Of a DNA stretch of 64,000 nt, positions 10,129 through 21,700 are shown one piece after another. Where the stretch lies: NCBI GenBank assembly GCA_964036275.1, contig OZ038433.1, positions 31,417,836 to 31,481,835 of the forward strand. The letters run 5' to 3'. The stretch comes from Litoditis marina (taxonomy: Eukaryota > Nematoda > Chromadorea > Rhabditida > Rhabditidae). Every line of letters starts with the position of its first letter. The stretch's first letter is position 1. Position numbers and translations under genes: made by a program. The notes beneath the pieces were generated by a model, which saw nothing but the letters and a program-made list of their open reading frames with translations, ran no database searches and was not told the origin of the DNA.

Positions 10129-11502
10129 CTGAGATAATGAATAAGAATGAATTTATTCGAGATTCATCACTTGACTTTTCAATGGGTATGTGGCACTCCC
10201 ATTGAAAGGAATATGCGAATTTCGAATTGAAGAGGGGTATAGTAATCCTGTTACGCGATTTAGTATGAAATGCAATGAGAACCACATTATTGTCATAACT
10301 ATACCTATATATTTTAAACTTCTATTCAATTTTCTTCGAGATAATCCGTAATGAAGATCTTCATGTTATTTGCTTATTTAAATACTTGAGCAATAAGTTC
10401 CCTGTCATCTCGCAGACGGGTGTTTCAGAGCTTTTCTTGTTATTTGCTTTCCTCGGTTCCGAACGTCAGCCACAATTTTATTTCTATCTCTCAGACAGTT
10501 GTACTTTCAGAGATTGTACCCGACTTACCGTAAATTAACAGGGCGGAGTCAGTTTCAATAACACGTTTCACGATGAATAGTTTCTCTTCTTCAAACTACC
10601 TCTCGTAATTGGTATTGTCAATTATAGACTTTCAGTTAAGCGCTCATGCAAAATGAAGATGATTTCTTTATTAGTGCGGGGATTTGGCAAAGATCACATG
10701 TTCAGCTAAACACTATTTTCACCATTCTACATTTACCTACGTTTCATCATACAGTCTCTTTCACGCTACCGCGTAAATGTACATAATGTATAGTTCGAAT
10801 CGATGTTTAGATGATCATGCTTAAATTATAATTATTGGGTTTTTTGAAATTGTTTGGGCCTTTGAAAAATAGACAGCTCAGAGAGCAGTTGTTCACCCGT
10901 CGTTATTATAACAACTTTCAGGGAAACCTTTGTTTTCTCTGAAGAACCACTGTTCCAAAATATATTTGACACGATACAATAACATCGTAACCATAATTCA
11001 CCCTTCATTGAGTTAAGCAAAGAAACTCAATCAGAGATTGTGTGTTCATTAGGGAAGCATGTTTGAAAAAGGTTTTCTGAATAAGTGTCACGAACGAGTG
11101 AGAGTGTATACAATATAATGCTACTCAAATGCAATCTAGTGGAAAATTTCCAATATATCGGAATTTGAAACGTACTATGACTGAGTGACAATTTTTTCTT
11201 CAATTTTTTGTCATGTTCACAATACATGCTAATACACTTTCGCATTTCTTATTCGAATAAAAATTCCTTTTCTAAATAATCGTTCTTACAGCAAGCTGGT
11301 ATATAAACAAGTAACGTTACATATACGTGTACATACGAAGTTACATATACGAGAATCTTGAAGTTCTTCAATACATTGACAACTTTGTTGGAAAATGTCA
11401 TACTATAATAGTTCACGTAGGAGTGACAAGAACCATATGTGATTATGTTTCTTTGCCCTTAGATTACTAGCAAAGTCTATTGAAAATCTCAACAAGTCGA
11501 AA
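10129..11502. other. Spacer between globin-like gene and first srt gene
   Basis: The two genes diverge from this stretch, so it should hold both promoters and any missing 5' globin exons. I found no exon with good splice sites and family similarity. Open frames at 10832-11020 and 11027-11245 (minus) look like chance frames in AT-rich DNA. Confidence 0.4.
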
Positions 11503-14500
11503 ATGGAGGAGGTGCTGCTCTCCGGTGGTGTCAATCACCTAGCTCTGTACAACTGCAGGTTGGTCGATTTTTTATTTCATGGTGTTTATTTTCTCAAGAA
11601 AACAGTATATGACCAGTGACCACAATGACTGAGTAACATGAGAACAACTATACTAGAAGTGAAATTGAATAGTCACGCAAAGTGAGCATTCTGATAAGGA
11701 ACGTTATCATTGCACGTTTCTGAGTTCTGCTGTGTTTTTCACGTGACTGTGCAATTGACTAACAGTGTACTGCAAATTGACCTGCCACTTTTGTAGCCGC
11801 CTTTACGAGACAGTGTGCAGGTCAGATAGACAAAGAGCGTGATGGCCTTTCTACGACCTTAATGATATATGCATTTTCTCTAACTTTTTGTCGCGGGCCA
11901 ACGGAATTCTGGTATGTAAGAGTGTGTAGATCAAGAATACGCAGCAGTTCGATAGGAATGACTCAAAAAAAAAACAATAAGAATTATGTGTTGTAAGAAT
12001 TTGTCAGTCTTGTAACCTATTGATACTCATGTTTTATTATCTCAGTGGCCGAGCTTCACAGGATTGGTCCAGGATGTATGGTCGGTCACATTTGACCATT
12101 GGTATTCTCTCGATTGTTTACGGAGCAATTATAGAGGTTAGATTTCTGGTTTAGTAATGCAAACACTAATAAATTTTCTCACTATTATCATGAAAACGTA
12201 TTTTTTCAATGGGAACGTTCTGGTGTGTTCGTTGAACAGCGAGCGTCGAATAAAGGTCAGTTGACCGATTTCGTTACTACTCAACTCGTCGGGCCATACC
12301 AGCCAGTACATAGAAGGCCTCATTAATTCAGCAAAAGAGGGGGTTAGGCAACATGTGATATAGTCTTCACCGGTCCATGTGGACTCCTAGAGCACAATTT
12401 TGAGTTCCTCATCTGATTTGTAATATAAGAGATTTGGTGGTTTCCGTTCAAATCAAATGTTTATTACACAGTGTGTTATTCCGAATTGGAAACTATCTAT
12501 CTATACTTCAAAAGACTCAATAAAAGTTTGAATACTACAAGTATCCGCATAGCGATGACGAGAGCTTCATCCCAATTATCTAAATAGAATGTGATTTCCC
12601 CGATGTATTTTCAGATTCTGTACATTCCGTGTATAATTGTGATGCGTTCGCCAGACGTGTACAGTATGTCGTGCTACCGAATAATGTTCTTCCTGGGACT
12701 AGCAGATGTCACCGGGATCGCCGTCAATTCGCTGGTACACGGTAAGCTATTTCAATAACAATATTTCATATTGATAATAAAAAGAATAGTAATTATTCCA
12801 TTCATATGTACAATCATATGTACAATTATATGATACACTACATATTATGTAGTGTAGCATATAAGATCGTTCCCGAGGGTTCCAGTATACTTTCATCGAA
12901 CTCAAGAAGCGTGAGAAAACAACGCTTAGTACCGAGCAACAACAGAGACAAAACATAGATGTAACCTATTCAGTTGAATTATATTTCTGTTAATTCCAAT
13001 TCTCATTCACTGAATAATGTTCGATACATTGGACTTTTTTCCACTTCTGCGGCAACGCGGTGCCTAAGAACGTGGGAACAGTTTATGTTTTTAAAGTAGC
13101 TGTGAACATTGTATGTACTGGATTATATTTTTTGTAGTCAGCTCTTGTTAATATTACCTATAGAGCAAGTGATAGGTGAAACATACCTGCTAAAATTGCA
13201 CACAACCATTATTCAAACATGAACGAAATGAAAAACAATTTGAACTAGTTGTCAAATGAACACAACTTGTACAATGCTTGCTCAGAGCGAAAACTATCAT
13301 TTTCAAATAAGGCGATTTTCCTAACTTTAACATCAATTAAGACACGCAACACAAAACGCTTATTAGATTATAGAATGTGACCACATAAATATGGATTTTT
13401 TTGCCGAGATTGCGAATTACAATTTAGGACAGAGCGATCAGAGTACAAACACAGTAGAAAAACATCTACATTCAAGGTTATCTGTCCATAGAGGGTGCCG
13501 TGTTCTGTACTCATCCAACGTTCATATTTGTCACTGGAGCAATAGGAACAAGTGGGATTTTTTTTTTCAAATAAAAATTTATAGTATAGTGATGAACAAA
13601 TATTGTTTGACGGAATTATATCAATCAAACTGACATTTGAGAAAAGCAAAAAACTTCCACATGCATACCTTTGATTATAGTGATTTTATAGTGCATTGAA
13701 TGAACGTTCACGGAATCAATCGTCCGTGTTCGATATAGAAATCACTAATTGAAGATTCTCAGAATTATTGTTCTGTTTGAAGATTGTCAAGTATATTTGT
13801 ACAATACGTGGAAAAATGGATGAATCTCTAGGTACCTGGAGCCTGGCCTGTATGCTGTGTTTGATCTTGGTGGTAGATAGAATAATGACAATGTGGAGGT
13901 GAGCACTACACCCTTTTTCTACAACTGTGAAAACGCTGGCAGCTTAAAATACCGGAGACGATGCAGGCTTAAATACTGGTGTCGAATCAGCCTGCATCTC
14001 CTTATGGATTTCAAACAGTACAGGCGAGATCTGGCCGACCCCGGTATTTTAAGTTGCAAAATTGGCGAGTCCGGTATTTTACGTTGCAGCGGTTTTTTTC
14101 AGAGACATGGGGGTGAATATACTCCTTCTATGTGAAGCACTCAGGTTAAATGTGCATTGAACGTGGGAAACAGTAAAATCTACACAGAATGAACTATATT
14201 CTATTCTACTCTATAGAAACCCTGTATCATTGCATATTAAAGTGTTGCGAATATCATGCGTACCAACACATTTGACTAGCAATACTATTGAGAAGTTCGC
14301 TCAGAAGTAAAAGATACGAACTTTCTGCGTAAACGTCGTTCTCACAGCAAAGTTCTATAAATTGAAGCTGTAGTGTTACATGTATGATGAGCAGAATTCC
14401 TATTGACATTTTCTCAGGGTTTTCGAGAAAAAGTTTTTTGAAACGATACACACGCTCGAACTCTAACCAACCTGCTCAGATCGGAGCTTGCTACCATCTT

Positions 14501-16723
14501 GTTCGGCGGTGCTCAGACGTACCTATTCATTACGGCGGCCTTTCTGTACGGAATCTATTTCTTCCTGTTCACACGTCCAGTTCTGTTCAATTCTAAGCAT
14601 CAGTCATGGTTTTTTGATCCGTTCATCTTTCGAGGGATGTCGTCACAGGTACTTTCTCTCTCTTTTTCTTTCTCTTTCTCTCTCTTTCTTTATCGATCTT
14701 TTCTATCCCTATTTCTTTCTTTCTCTCTACTTCTCTTTCTAGTCGACTTTGAGGCGATGTCTGGACATGTAAGCACGTCGTATTCTACGAAAAACTGTTT
14801 GATATTATTCACCTGATAGATTGTAGTCTCGCCATTTACAGGTTCTGAGTATTAGAAATGTTTATGGAGATAAAAATAATGAAAGTACTGAAGTGAACTA
14901 ATAACAGTATCCCTTGTCGCAATCTGAGCCGGATAAACACATATCTAATCAACTGGTTCTCAGAATAGTTCGTTGAACGAGACAGTATGTAGATCAGGGA
15001 GACGCAGGGGGCCGAGTGGTCAAGTGGTTACCGTTTGGCTGTCGCTCCACAGACCTGGGTTCGATCTCCGCTCACCGCGGTATCTATCTGGCGGACCGCA
15101 TGAGCTGGTAACAAGGCTCACCCATGCCTATCTCCACACATACGGACAGTCCTTCTACGGTTGATATGGATATGTGAATATGTGATTGAATCACAATAAA
15201 GTGACAAACGGATGAAATAGGCCGTACACAAATTTGAATTTATAATCCTTGTATACTTGACCCACGAGTTATGTATAATATACCTAGTTTTTCAGTATCA
15301 CAGTTCCGCGCACACTTTCAACAATCTTATGTTGGTCGGAATCACGTGTTGCATCTACTCCATTTACTGTATTGCGTTGGTCTTGAAAATCAAGCACGAA
15401 CTGACGCTGGCCAATAACAACTCCGTACACCACAAGGTAATCTACGACAAGTGAACAAACAGTTACGTCAGACGTGAACAAACCCTAGACGTTTTCATGT
15501 GACGGTCCTCCATGTATATTTTATTGCCACGACGGAAATTTTACCATGCATTTGAAAAAAAATATGTTAGTACGTAGTAGTACACATGGGTTCGGGGACC
15601 CTTTCAAATATTTTCGAACATATTCCCTTCAGATCTTCATGCAAGTCTCCGTGATTTGCTCCGTCAGTATGGGGGCGTCCATCATCTATGTTCTCATGCA
15701 ATTTGTGGAAGTTCCCTACGCGGTAGTTGTACTTGGTCATGTTGGTTGGCAACTCGCGCAGGGTGAGTCGGTGAATTCTCGGTGAATTATGTAACCGGGT
15801 TTTTCAGTCGGTGAGTTATGTAACCGGGTTTTTTTTGGTAACCTAACCGGTTTTTGGTAACCCTTTTTTCAGGTTACCTCAGTAGGTAACCGGTCGGTGA
15901 CCGAAAATTAAAAAGCGGTTACCTGTTTTCCCAATGATAAATGTGATTTTTACTGTTACTTTGTACGGTAACCGGATTTTAGTTTTAGGTTACCTACCGG
16001 TTACCTGTGAGGTAACCTGAAGGGTTACCTAAAACCGGTTAGGTTACCAAAAAACCCGGTCACATATATAGAGTTGGCCGGGTGAGTCACACACTATGAG
16101 AAAGTTGAAATCGAAGCTCATATCAGCACAAATAACTCAATAATGCTTTACTTGAGATCAAAACACGTAATTTCAGGCTGTCCAGCAATTATCTATCTCA
16201 CAATGAACACCACCATTCGGAACAGAGTTCTCAAAATGTTCAAGTGGAAGGTATGCAGATCTGAAAATCCAAACTATTATACGAAAAATAATGTTTTTTT
16301 TCTGTTTTAAAATGTTTCATCCCGAAATGAACGTCACAAAACACTCGAAAAACGCAATAAAAACGCGAATACTTCATTGGCACGTTGCCAAGATCATCAT
16401 GAAGAATGTCGATAACGATTCAGAACATTTGAGCTTTTTGTAAACTGTGGAGTCACAACTGAACCGAGCACTCGCCCTACTCGAACTATGACAATTTCAC
16501 ATACGAGTTATAGAGCGGTACTAGTCACTTTTTGTTGAAGCTGGTTTTTTTGGGTGAATACACTTTCATTTTTAGATTTGCCTTTAAACTCAGTTGCACT
16601 GAATTTCAATGGTTGATCGCAGACTCATTTGTTGAGACCGATACACTTAAAATTATGATTTTAATTGTACTTTGTTGTCAGACCTCATCCGTTGGTTTTG
16701 CATTGACGATCTCGCACCACTGA
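11503..16723 (+). CDS. Serpentine receptor class T (Srt) chemoreceptor, gene A
   Basis: Ten exons: 11503-11558, 12046-12136, 12615-12741, 13477-13551, 13832-13898, 14480-14648, 15296-15436, 15633-15762, 16177-16250 and 16682-16723. All phases join, giving 323 residues, the normal Srt length. Family marks in order: N-terminal LYNCSGRASQDW; TM1 HLTIGILSIVYGAII then LYIPCIIVMR; TM2 SCYRIMFFLGLADVTG; GYLSIEGAVFCTHPTF before TM3; CLILVVDRIMTMW at the end of TM3, in the DRY position; TFLFTRP-type loop with FDPFIF; TM5 GITCCIYSIYCIALVL; TM6 SVSMGASIIYVLMQF; TM7 CPAIIYLTMNTTIRNRVLKM; short cytoplasmic tail. Srt proteins are nematode-specific seven-pass receptors, presumed chemosensory in ciliated neurons. 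Exon 4 uses an unusual ATTCAAG acceptor. A paralogue with the same architecture starts 2 kb downstream. The gene looks intact. Confidence 0.9.
11706..11748 (+). repeat. Copy 3 (partial) of the ~70-bp dispersed repeat
   Basis: CATTGCACGTTTCTGAGTTC followed by TGCTGTGTTTTTCACGTGAC matches the right half of the repeat at 5308-5378. It lies in intron 1 of srt gene A. Confidence 0.6.
14649..14745. repeat. CT-rich tract at the start of srt A intron 6
   Basis: TTTCTCTC and TTTCTTTC runs begin directly after the exon 6 donor at 14649. Open frames extending across it are exon 6 read through into this tract. Confidence 0.8.
15006..15170 (+). mobile_element. tRNA-Leu/Ser-like SINE, full-length copy
   Basis: It begins GGGGGCCGAGTGGTCAAGTG, a class-II tRNA D-arm with A box, and has a B box in CTGGGTTCGATCTCC. 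A non-tRNA body follows with GGCGGACCGCATGAGCTGG, then ACCCATGCC and TACGGACAGTCC, ending before AATCACAATAAAG. The head recurs at 29205-29303 and the tail at 43708-43785. It lies in intron 6 of srt gene A on the sense strand. Confidence 0.75.
15823..16060. mobile_element. GGTTACC-rich inverted repeat in srt A intron 8
   Basis: The left arm (AACCGGGTTTTTTTTGGTAA then CCTAACCGG) and the right arm are reverse complements. The inside is packed with GGTNACC and ACCGGT palindromes. It is about 238 bp long, within an intron, with no coding capacity. Confidence 0.75.
16377..16391. promoter_or_regulatory. Perfect NFI-type palindrome
   Basis: TTGGCACGTTGCCAA matches TTGGCA(N3)TGCCAA. It lies in the last intron of srt gene A. 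Confidence 0.35.
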
Positions 16724-17462
16724 GCAACTGCTGTGACCCCCCCCCCCCTGTGATGAAGAGAAAGGAAAAAAGAAGAAATGGAAAGAAAAGATGAACAAAG
16801 AAAAACAAACATGCCTTGAAAATTCATTTTCTGAGAAATGAAAAGATCATTCTGAGTAGTTTTCAGTAGAAGATGATCCACTGTTTTCGTTGTGTAATGT
16901 TCACTCAGTAATAGCAACAAGTCAGAACTTGATGATTAGGTAGTTTATATATTTGCTATGAACTCTTTGTCCGTAGAGAAACAACATGTATTGATTAAAT
17001 TGCAAGAGTTTTTTTTATTTCGCCGTGAAATTGTTGTTGAATTTTCAGTCAGTTTAGTCTCGAAACCTAATTGTCGCATTCTTTACAATCGTTTCCTCGT
17101 AGAAACAATAGTTTTGTTGTTTGTCATTAACACTTTTCTCTCATTGGCACTAATCATTTGCAATAAACATGTTATTGTTAATAGCTCGATGAAAGTTTCA
17201 AAAAATGTCGAAAATAAGTTGACACAACTGATTCTGAAGCGGTTAGACCACTTTTGATCCACTCTAAAAGCTATGAACAACTAAAACAGATAAATAACTT
17301 GATAAAATACAATGTTGTTAAATTTGAATGTACTTCTTCTGTGCATGGTATCAACCAAAATACAACATGAAGTCTTACGTCGTTGGACAACCAGTGTAGA
17401 CTGTAAAACGAGACATCACGCAAATTAGGAGACAATCAGAAAGCGTATTTTCTCACGCACCA

Positions 17463-17477
17463 TTGGCAAGCTGCCAA
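17463..17477. promoter_or_regulatory. Perfect NFI-type palindrome
   Basis: TTGGCAAGCTGCCAA matches TTGGCA(N3)TGCCAA. It lies 1.25 kb upstream of the start of srt gene B. Confidence 0.4.
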
Positions 17478-18086
17478 GCTGCCATTTCCAAATGGCTAAT
17501 ACAACTCACTTTCCATTGGAGGGACTCATATGCCTGCGGCCTCATTGACCAGCATGCTCTCTTGTGTTTCTAGCTTGCTACAAGCAGAAACGTGGCGCCA
17601 ATGTTTTTGAGTGGTGGCTGTGATTATATGCTTCAAGGGTCAGGTACATCTCAGCTTTCCTATTGTAACTTGCGTATCATCAAATCTACGATATTTCTCG
17701 ATGAATTAGTATTTATCCATACATGTATATATTATGAGATCAGAATGGAATAGAATAGAACAGAATAGTTTATCCGCTAGTTAACACGCTAGTTAACACG
17801 TGACTTTCCTCACTGAACATGAACAAAACTATTCGAATATCCCTAATAGAGCTCAATATTCGCTCGTTTCGCGATTCTACGTCAGTGGCAATCCAGTATT
17901 TATATTCTATAGACGGTTGTAATTTCACTGAGTCACCCGAATAACCGTAGAATTAAGAGGGCGGAGCACATTCCAAATACAATTTATAAGATGAATTGTT
18001 TTCCATTTGAACACCTTGTAATTGTTATATTCAATGGTCGACGTTCGATCATTCATACAGACATTACCCTACATCTAACAAACTTG

Positions 18087-18177
18087 TCCGGGGACTTGGC
18101 CGTGAAGATTTAGGTACTTAGCGATGTCTCCGCTATCTCTCCGCCAAGTAGCAGAACCTTCACGGCCACGCCCCGGA
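18087..18177. repeat. Imperfect hairpin, ~90 bp
   Basis: TCCGGGGACTTGGCCGTGAA on the left pairs with TTCACGGCCACGCCCCGGA on the right, around a loop of about 45 bases. It may be a small MITE or a structured element; no gene is seen. Confidence 0.6.
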
Positions 18178-18722
18178 TTTCTATCTGAGATAGGTGGAAA
18201 TGTGTGCGGAGCGAAAGATCACTCCGAAGTTGTCTCTCTCCTTCCTGACGTTTTCAATATTCTCGCATGTTTGAGAGTTCACAACAGTTGACCATTGTTG
18301 AACACATCTGGTGTGAATAGTTCGTACTGAATTCTCCGCAAGACAAACTCTATGCCGATAATTCAGATACTTCCCGTTAGTAATAAAAGAACTTAAAATG
18401 TTATCACTATTTTGCTGATTCAAAAGTCAACAACATCATTCACGGAAATAGTTAGTAAATATTTGCAAAAGTAAATAAACTATATCTAATTATGGTTTGA
18501 TATTGTAGTTGAACCGTACTAATTACGTGGTAAATTTCGCAGAAATTTAAAAGGTCAGAGATCAACTCAAGTAATAATTTGATTCGAGCTGCTTTATTTA
18601 TTTGTAGAAGTATGATATAGAGTTGTCTGACTTGAAGGTTCATTCACGGTATTCTTCAAAACATTTGTAATTGCACAGTTCGGGGTTGAACATTCTTTAT
18701 TCGAGATTTTACCAGATCCAGA

Positions 18723-21700
18723 ATGGAAGAACTTTTCGTGGCCGGCGGCGTCAACCGAATTCCGCTCTACAACTGCAGGTCGGTCCATATTACGGAGTGG
18801 TCTAATGTTTACAACATTTTTTCTATCTAAAAAAAGTTAGGCTACACACCATTACGCAGAGCCCGTCGGTTTTCAACATGTTCCGCCTTTTTATATTTGA
18901 TAATTACTATAAATACATTTCTGTTATAATGAAAATAGAAGCTCAGTGAAAAGTGGCACTTTGAATAGTTTTGTTCTGGAAGTTTCATTATAGCATCTAA
19001 AAGTCTTCATGATAACAAATGTTTTGTTCCGAATGAACAAAAAAGCCTAGTATTTATTAGGAAATTTTGTGCTCAGTGACAGATGTCACTCAAAATTATT
19101 CAATGTGCACATAATTTCCTAGTACCAATCAAAAGTCTTTAGGAGAACCAATATGTTTGTATCAAATAAAGATAGCACTATTTATTTTCGTTGACCTCAG
19201 TGGCCGAAGCTCACAAGAATGGTCCAGCTTGTTTGGTCGACCACACCCGACAATCGGCATTCTCTCCATCATCTACGGGCTAATCATTGAGGTTAAAGAA
19301 AAACGATTATGTGGACCAGTCCTACCTCCTCAGTCCTTTAAACTGCAATACATTTTTCAATTGCAGTTAAAAATACCGATGACACGGGATTGGTCCACAT
19401 AATCGTCCTACTTTAATTTCAGTTTTGTTTCTTTTTTTAATTCGACTCCACTCTGCAGTGCAAAACGAACATTCCGAGGCTGTTTCTCACGTTTTCATAA
19501 GATGACTGGAACTTTCTGGTCTTTTTGGCAATTGTATCAGGCATCTGAAGAGAAGTATTGGACAAATTATGTTTTACAAGAGATAGATAAGAAATGTTAC
19601 TATAACACTATTATGAACGAGTGCCTAATCATAAACAACCTCTGCAGCTCAGATTATTCCAGACTCTATACATTCCGTGTATAACTGTGATGCGTTCGAA
19701 AGATCTGAGAAATCTGTCCTGTTACCGTTTCATGTTCTTCCTGGGAATAGCAGATATAAGCGGGATTGTCGTCAATTCACTGACCCACGGTAAAAATAGT
19801 TTATACAAATTATACAATATATTTACATAATATACATGTTATACAGAATAAGTTTTCCAACTCTAGAAGTTTTGCTGGGGCTAGTGAGTCAAGTAGAAGG
19901 GTTTGTATACCATTTCACCCAAACGAAAAACGACCACCTAACTGTCATACGGAAACATTGACTAGTACATTAGATCCCTGACCGCGGTTTTTTTTCCGAG
20001 GAAGAGCATCAACTATGGAACCGAAGTTCAAGACATTGTGCGCATATTTCGTGAGACCGTTAAGTGTAACCAGTGCGCCATGTTTTTGCTTGAGCCGGCG
20101 TAGTCGTCGCCAACGGAAAGGTGGGAGGGTATAGTAATTTTCGCTGTGTACGGACACAAATGTGTGTTCGATTCGATAGCTTCTCGGGTGTGTACTCTTG
20201 TGGCACAATGGTTAGCGTCCAGCTATTAAAGTCTTGCCCGTAGGTTCGAGTCCGGCGAGAGAGAATAATTTATAAACTCGGTACCCCCCATAACTCGGCG
20301 TCCACAGCTAGCTAGCATTTGCGAGCCATTCGGTTTCGATCTCACCCATCTTCAACGCTTTTAAAAAAATTTTTCTAAGAGTATGACGTGTTCTACGTGG
20401 AAAAATATAATGACACACATGCAACTTTTATTCTAGGTAGAGCATTATCAAAAACACCAATTATGATGACACGAAATTTTATTTCTGTTCTAGGTATTAC
20501 AGTTATCAAAAATATCAATTATGATGACACATATGTACATTTTCACACTGACGATTACAACCAAAATCATAGATCTCAGATTTTCCAGTTTTGAACAGGC
20601 TGCAAAACAAGTTTGGAGGCTATTTATAAAATAATTTGACTTTGCAAAAAAACTATTTCTGTGAGTAGTTATTCAACCATCATTAAATACAAGTAGATAC
20701 AGTGATAAATAGTTTCCAATCAAAATATCGTTATATGTGTATTGGAACACCACCAGGTAGTTTCTCTGCAGAACTCTCCCTTGTGATTCATATTTTAGGG
20801 AAGGTTGTATTCCAGGATATCTGTCCATAGAGGGTGCCGTGTTCTGTACCCATCCCACCTTCATTTATGTGACAGGATGCATCGCCACAAGTGAGCGTTT
20901 TCGAAATTTTCAACCAAAAGTAAACATTCAATGACACCCAAAACGCAGTTTCTTTTGTCCTCAATCATGCCGACACAATCCTCCACTCACAGACTCACAC
21001 ACTTTCTAGACAATAGGCCATGTAGCGGCCCCACCGAGAGTGTGTACAACCCGAGATAGATCATTAACCGATTCATTTGAAATATGTTATTCCGCTCCAA
21101 GTGAAAAATCACCCCACTTGAAGTTACTCTACGGCCTCCTTCAACACATTATCATAAAGACCGTATTGCATTCTTGCGCTCCCATCTTATTCCCAAATCA
21201 GCAAATACTTGATAGTCGTCGCCAATGAAAAGGTGGGAGGGTACTGTATATCTCACTTTCCGCTGTGTACGCACACATGTCTTCGATTCCAAAACTTTTC
21301 AGGTATGTGCTCTAATAGCGCAGTAGTTAGCGCCCCGCTACGAAACTTTTGCTCGCAGGTTCGATCCCGGTCAGAGACAGACATTTATAAATTTGGCACT
21401 CACTATATACCTCTCGATCTGTTCAGTTACTGCTCTCGTTGTTTTATCGATCATCTGACCTTTGTTTGTCTGACCCATGCATCGTCTCGACTTTGCACTT
21501 TGTAGTCTGATCAACGCTCCCTTGTAAGTAGATTGTACATTTAACATACAATCCTTTGGGATACGTTTTGCCATAGAAGCGTTCAATAACTCAATTAGTT
21601 AATTCTTATTACTTTTTGTTGTTGAATCTATGCGCAATAAACTTTATATTATTATTAACACGAACTGTGTTTGCCTGTGTGCAGTACTTCATACACCCTG

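Larger units (their letters stand above)
16724..18722. other. Spacer between srt gene A and srt gene B
   Basis: It holds the 3' end of gene A and presumably the promoter of gene B. I see a C-run at about 16738-16748, a third NFI palindrome (17463-17477), a short hairpin (18087-18177), and no coding exon. CAATAAA at about 17160 is a distant candidate poly(A) signal for gene A. Confidence 0.45.
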
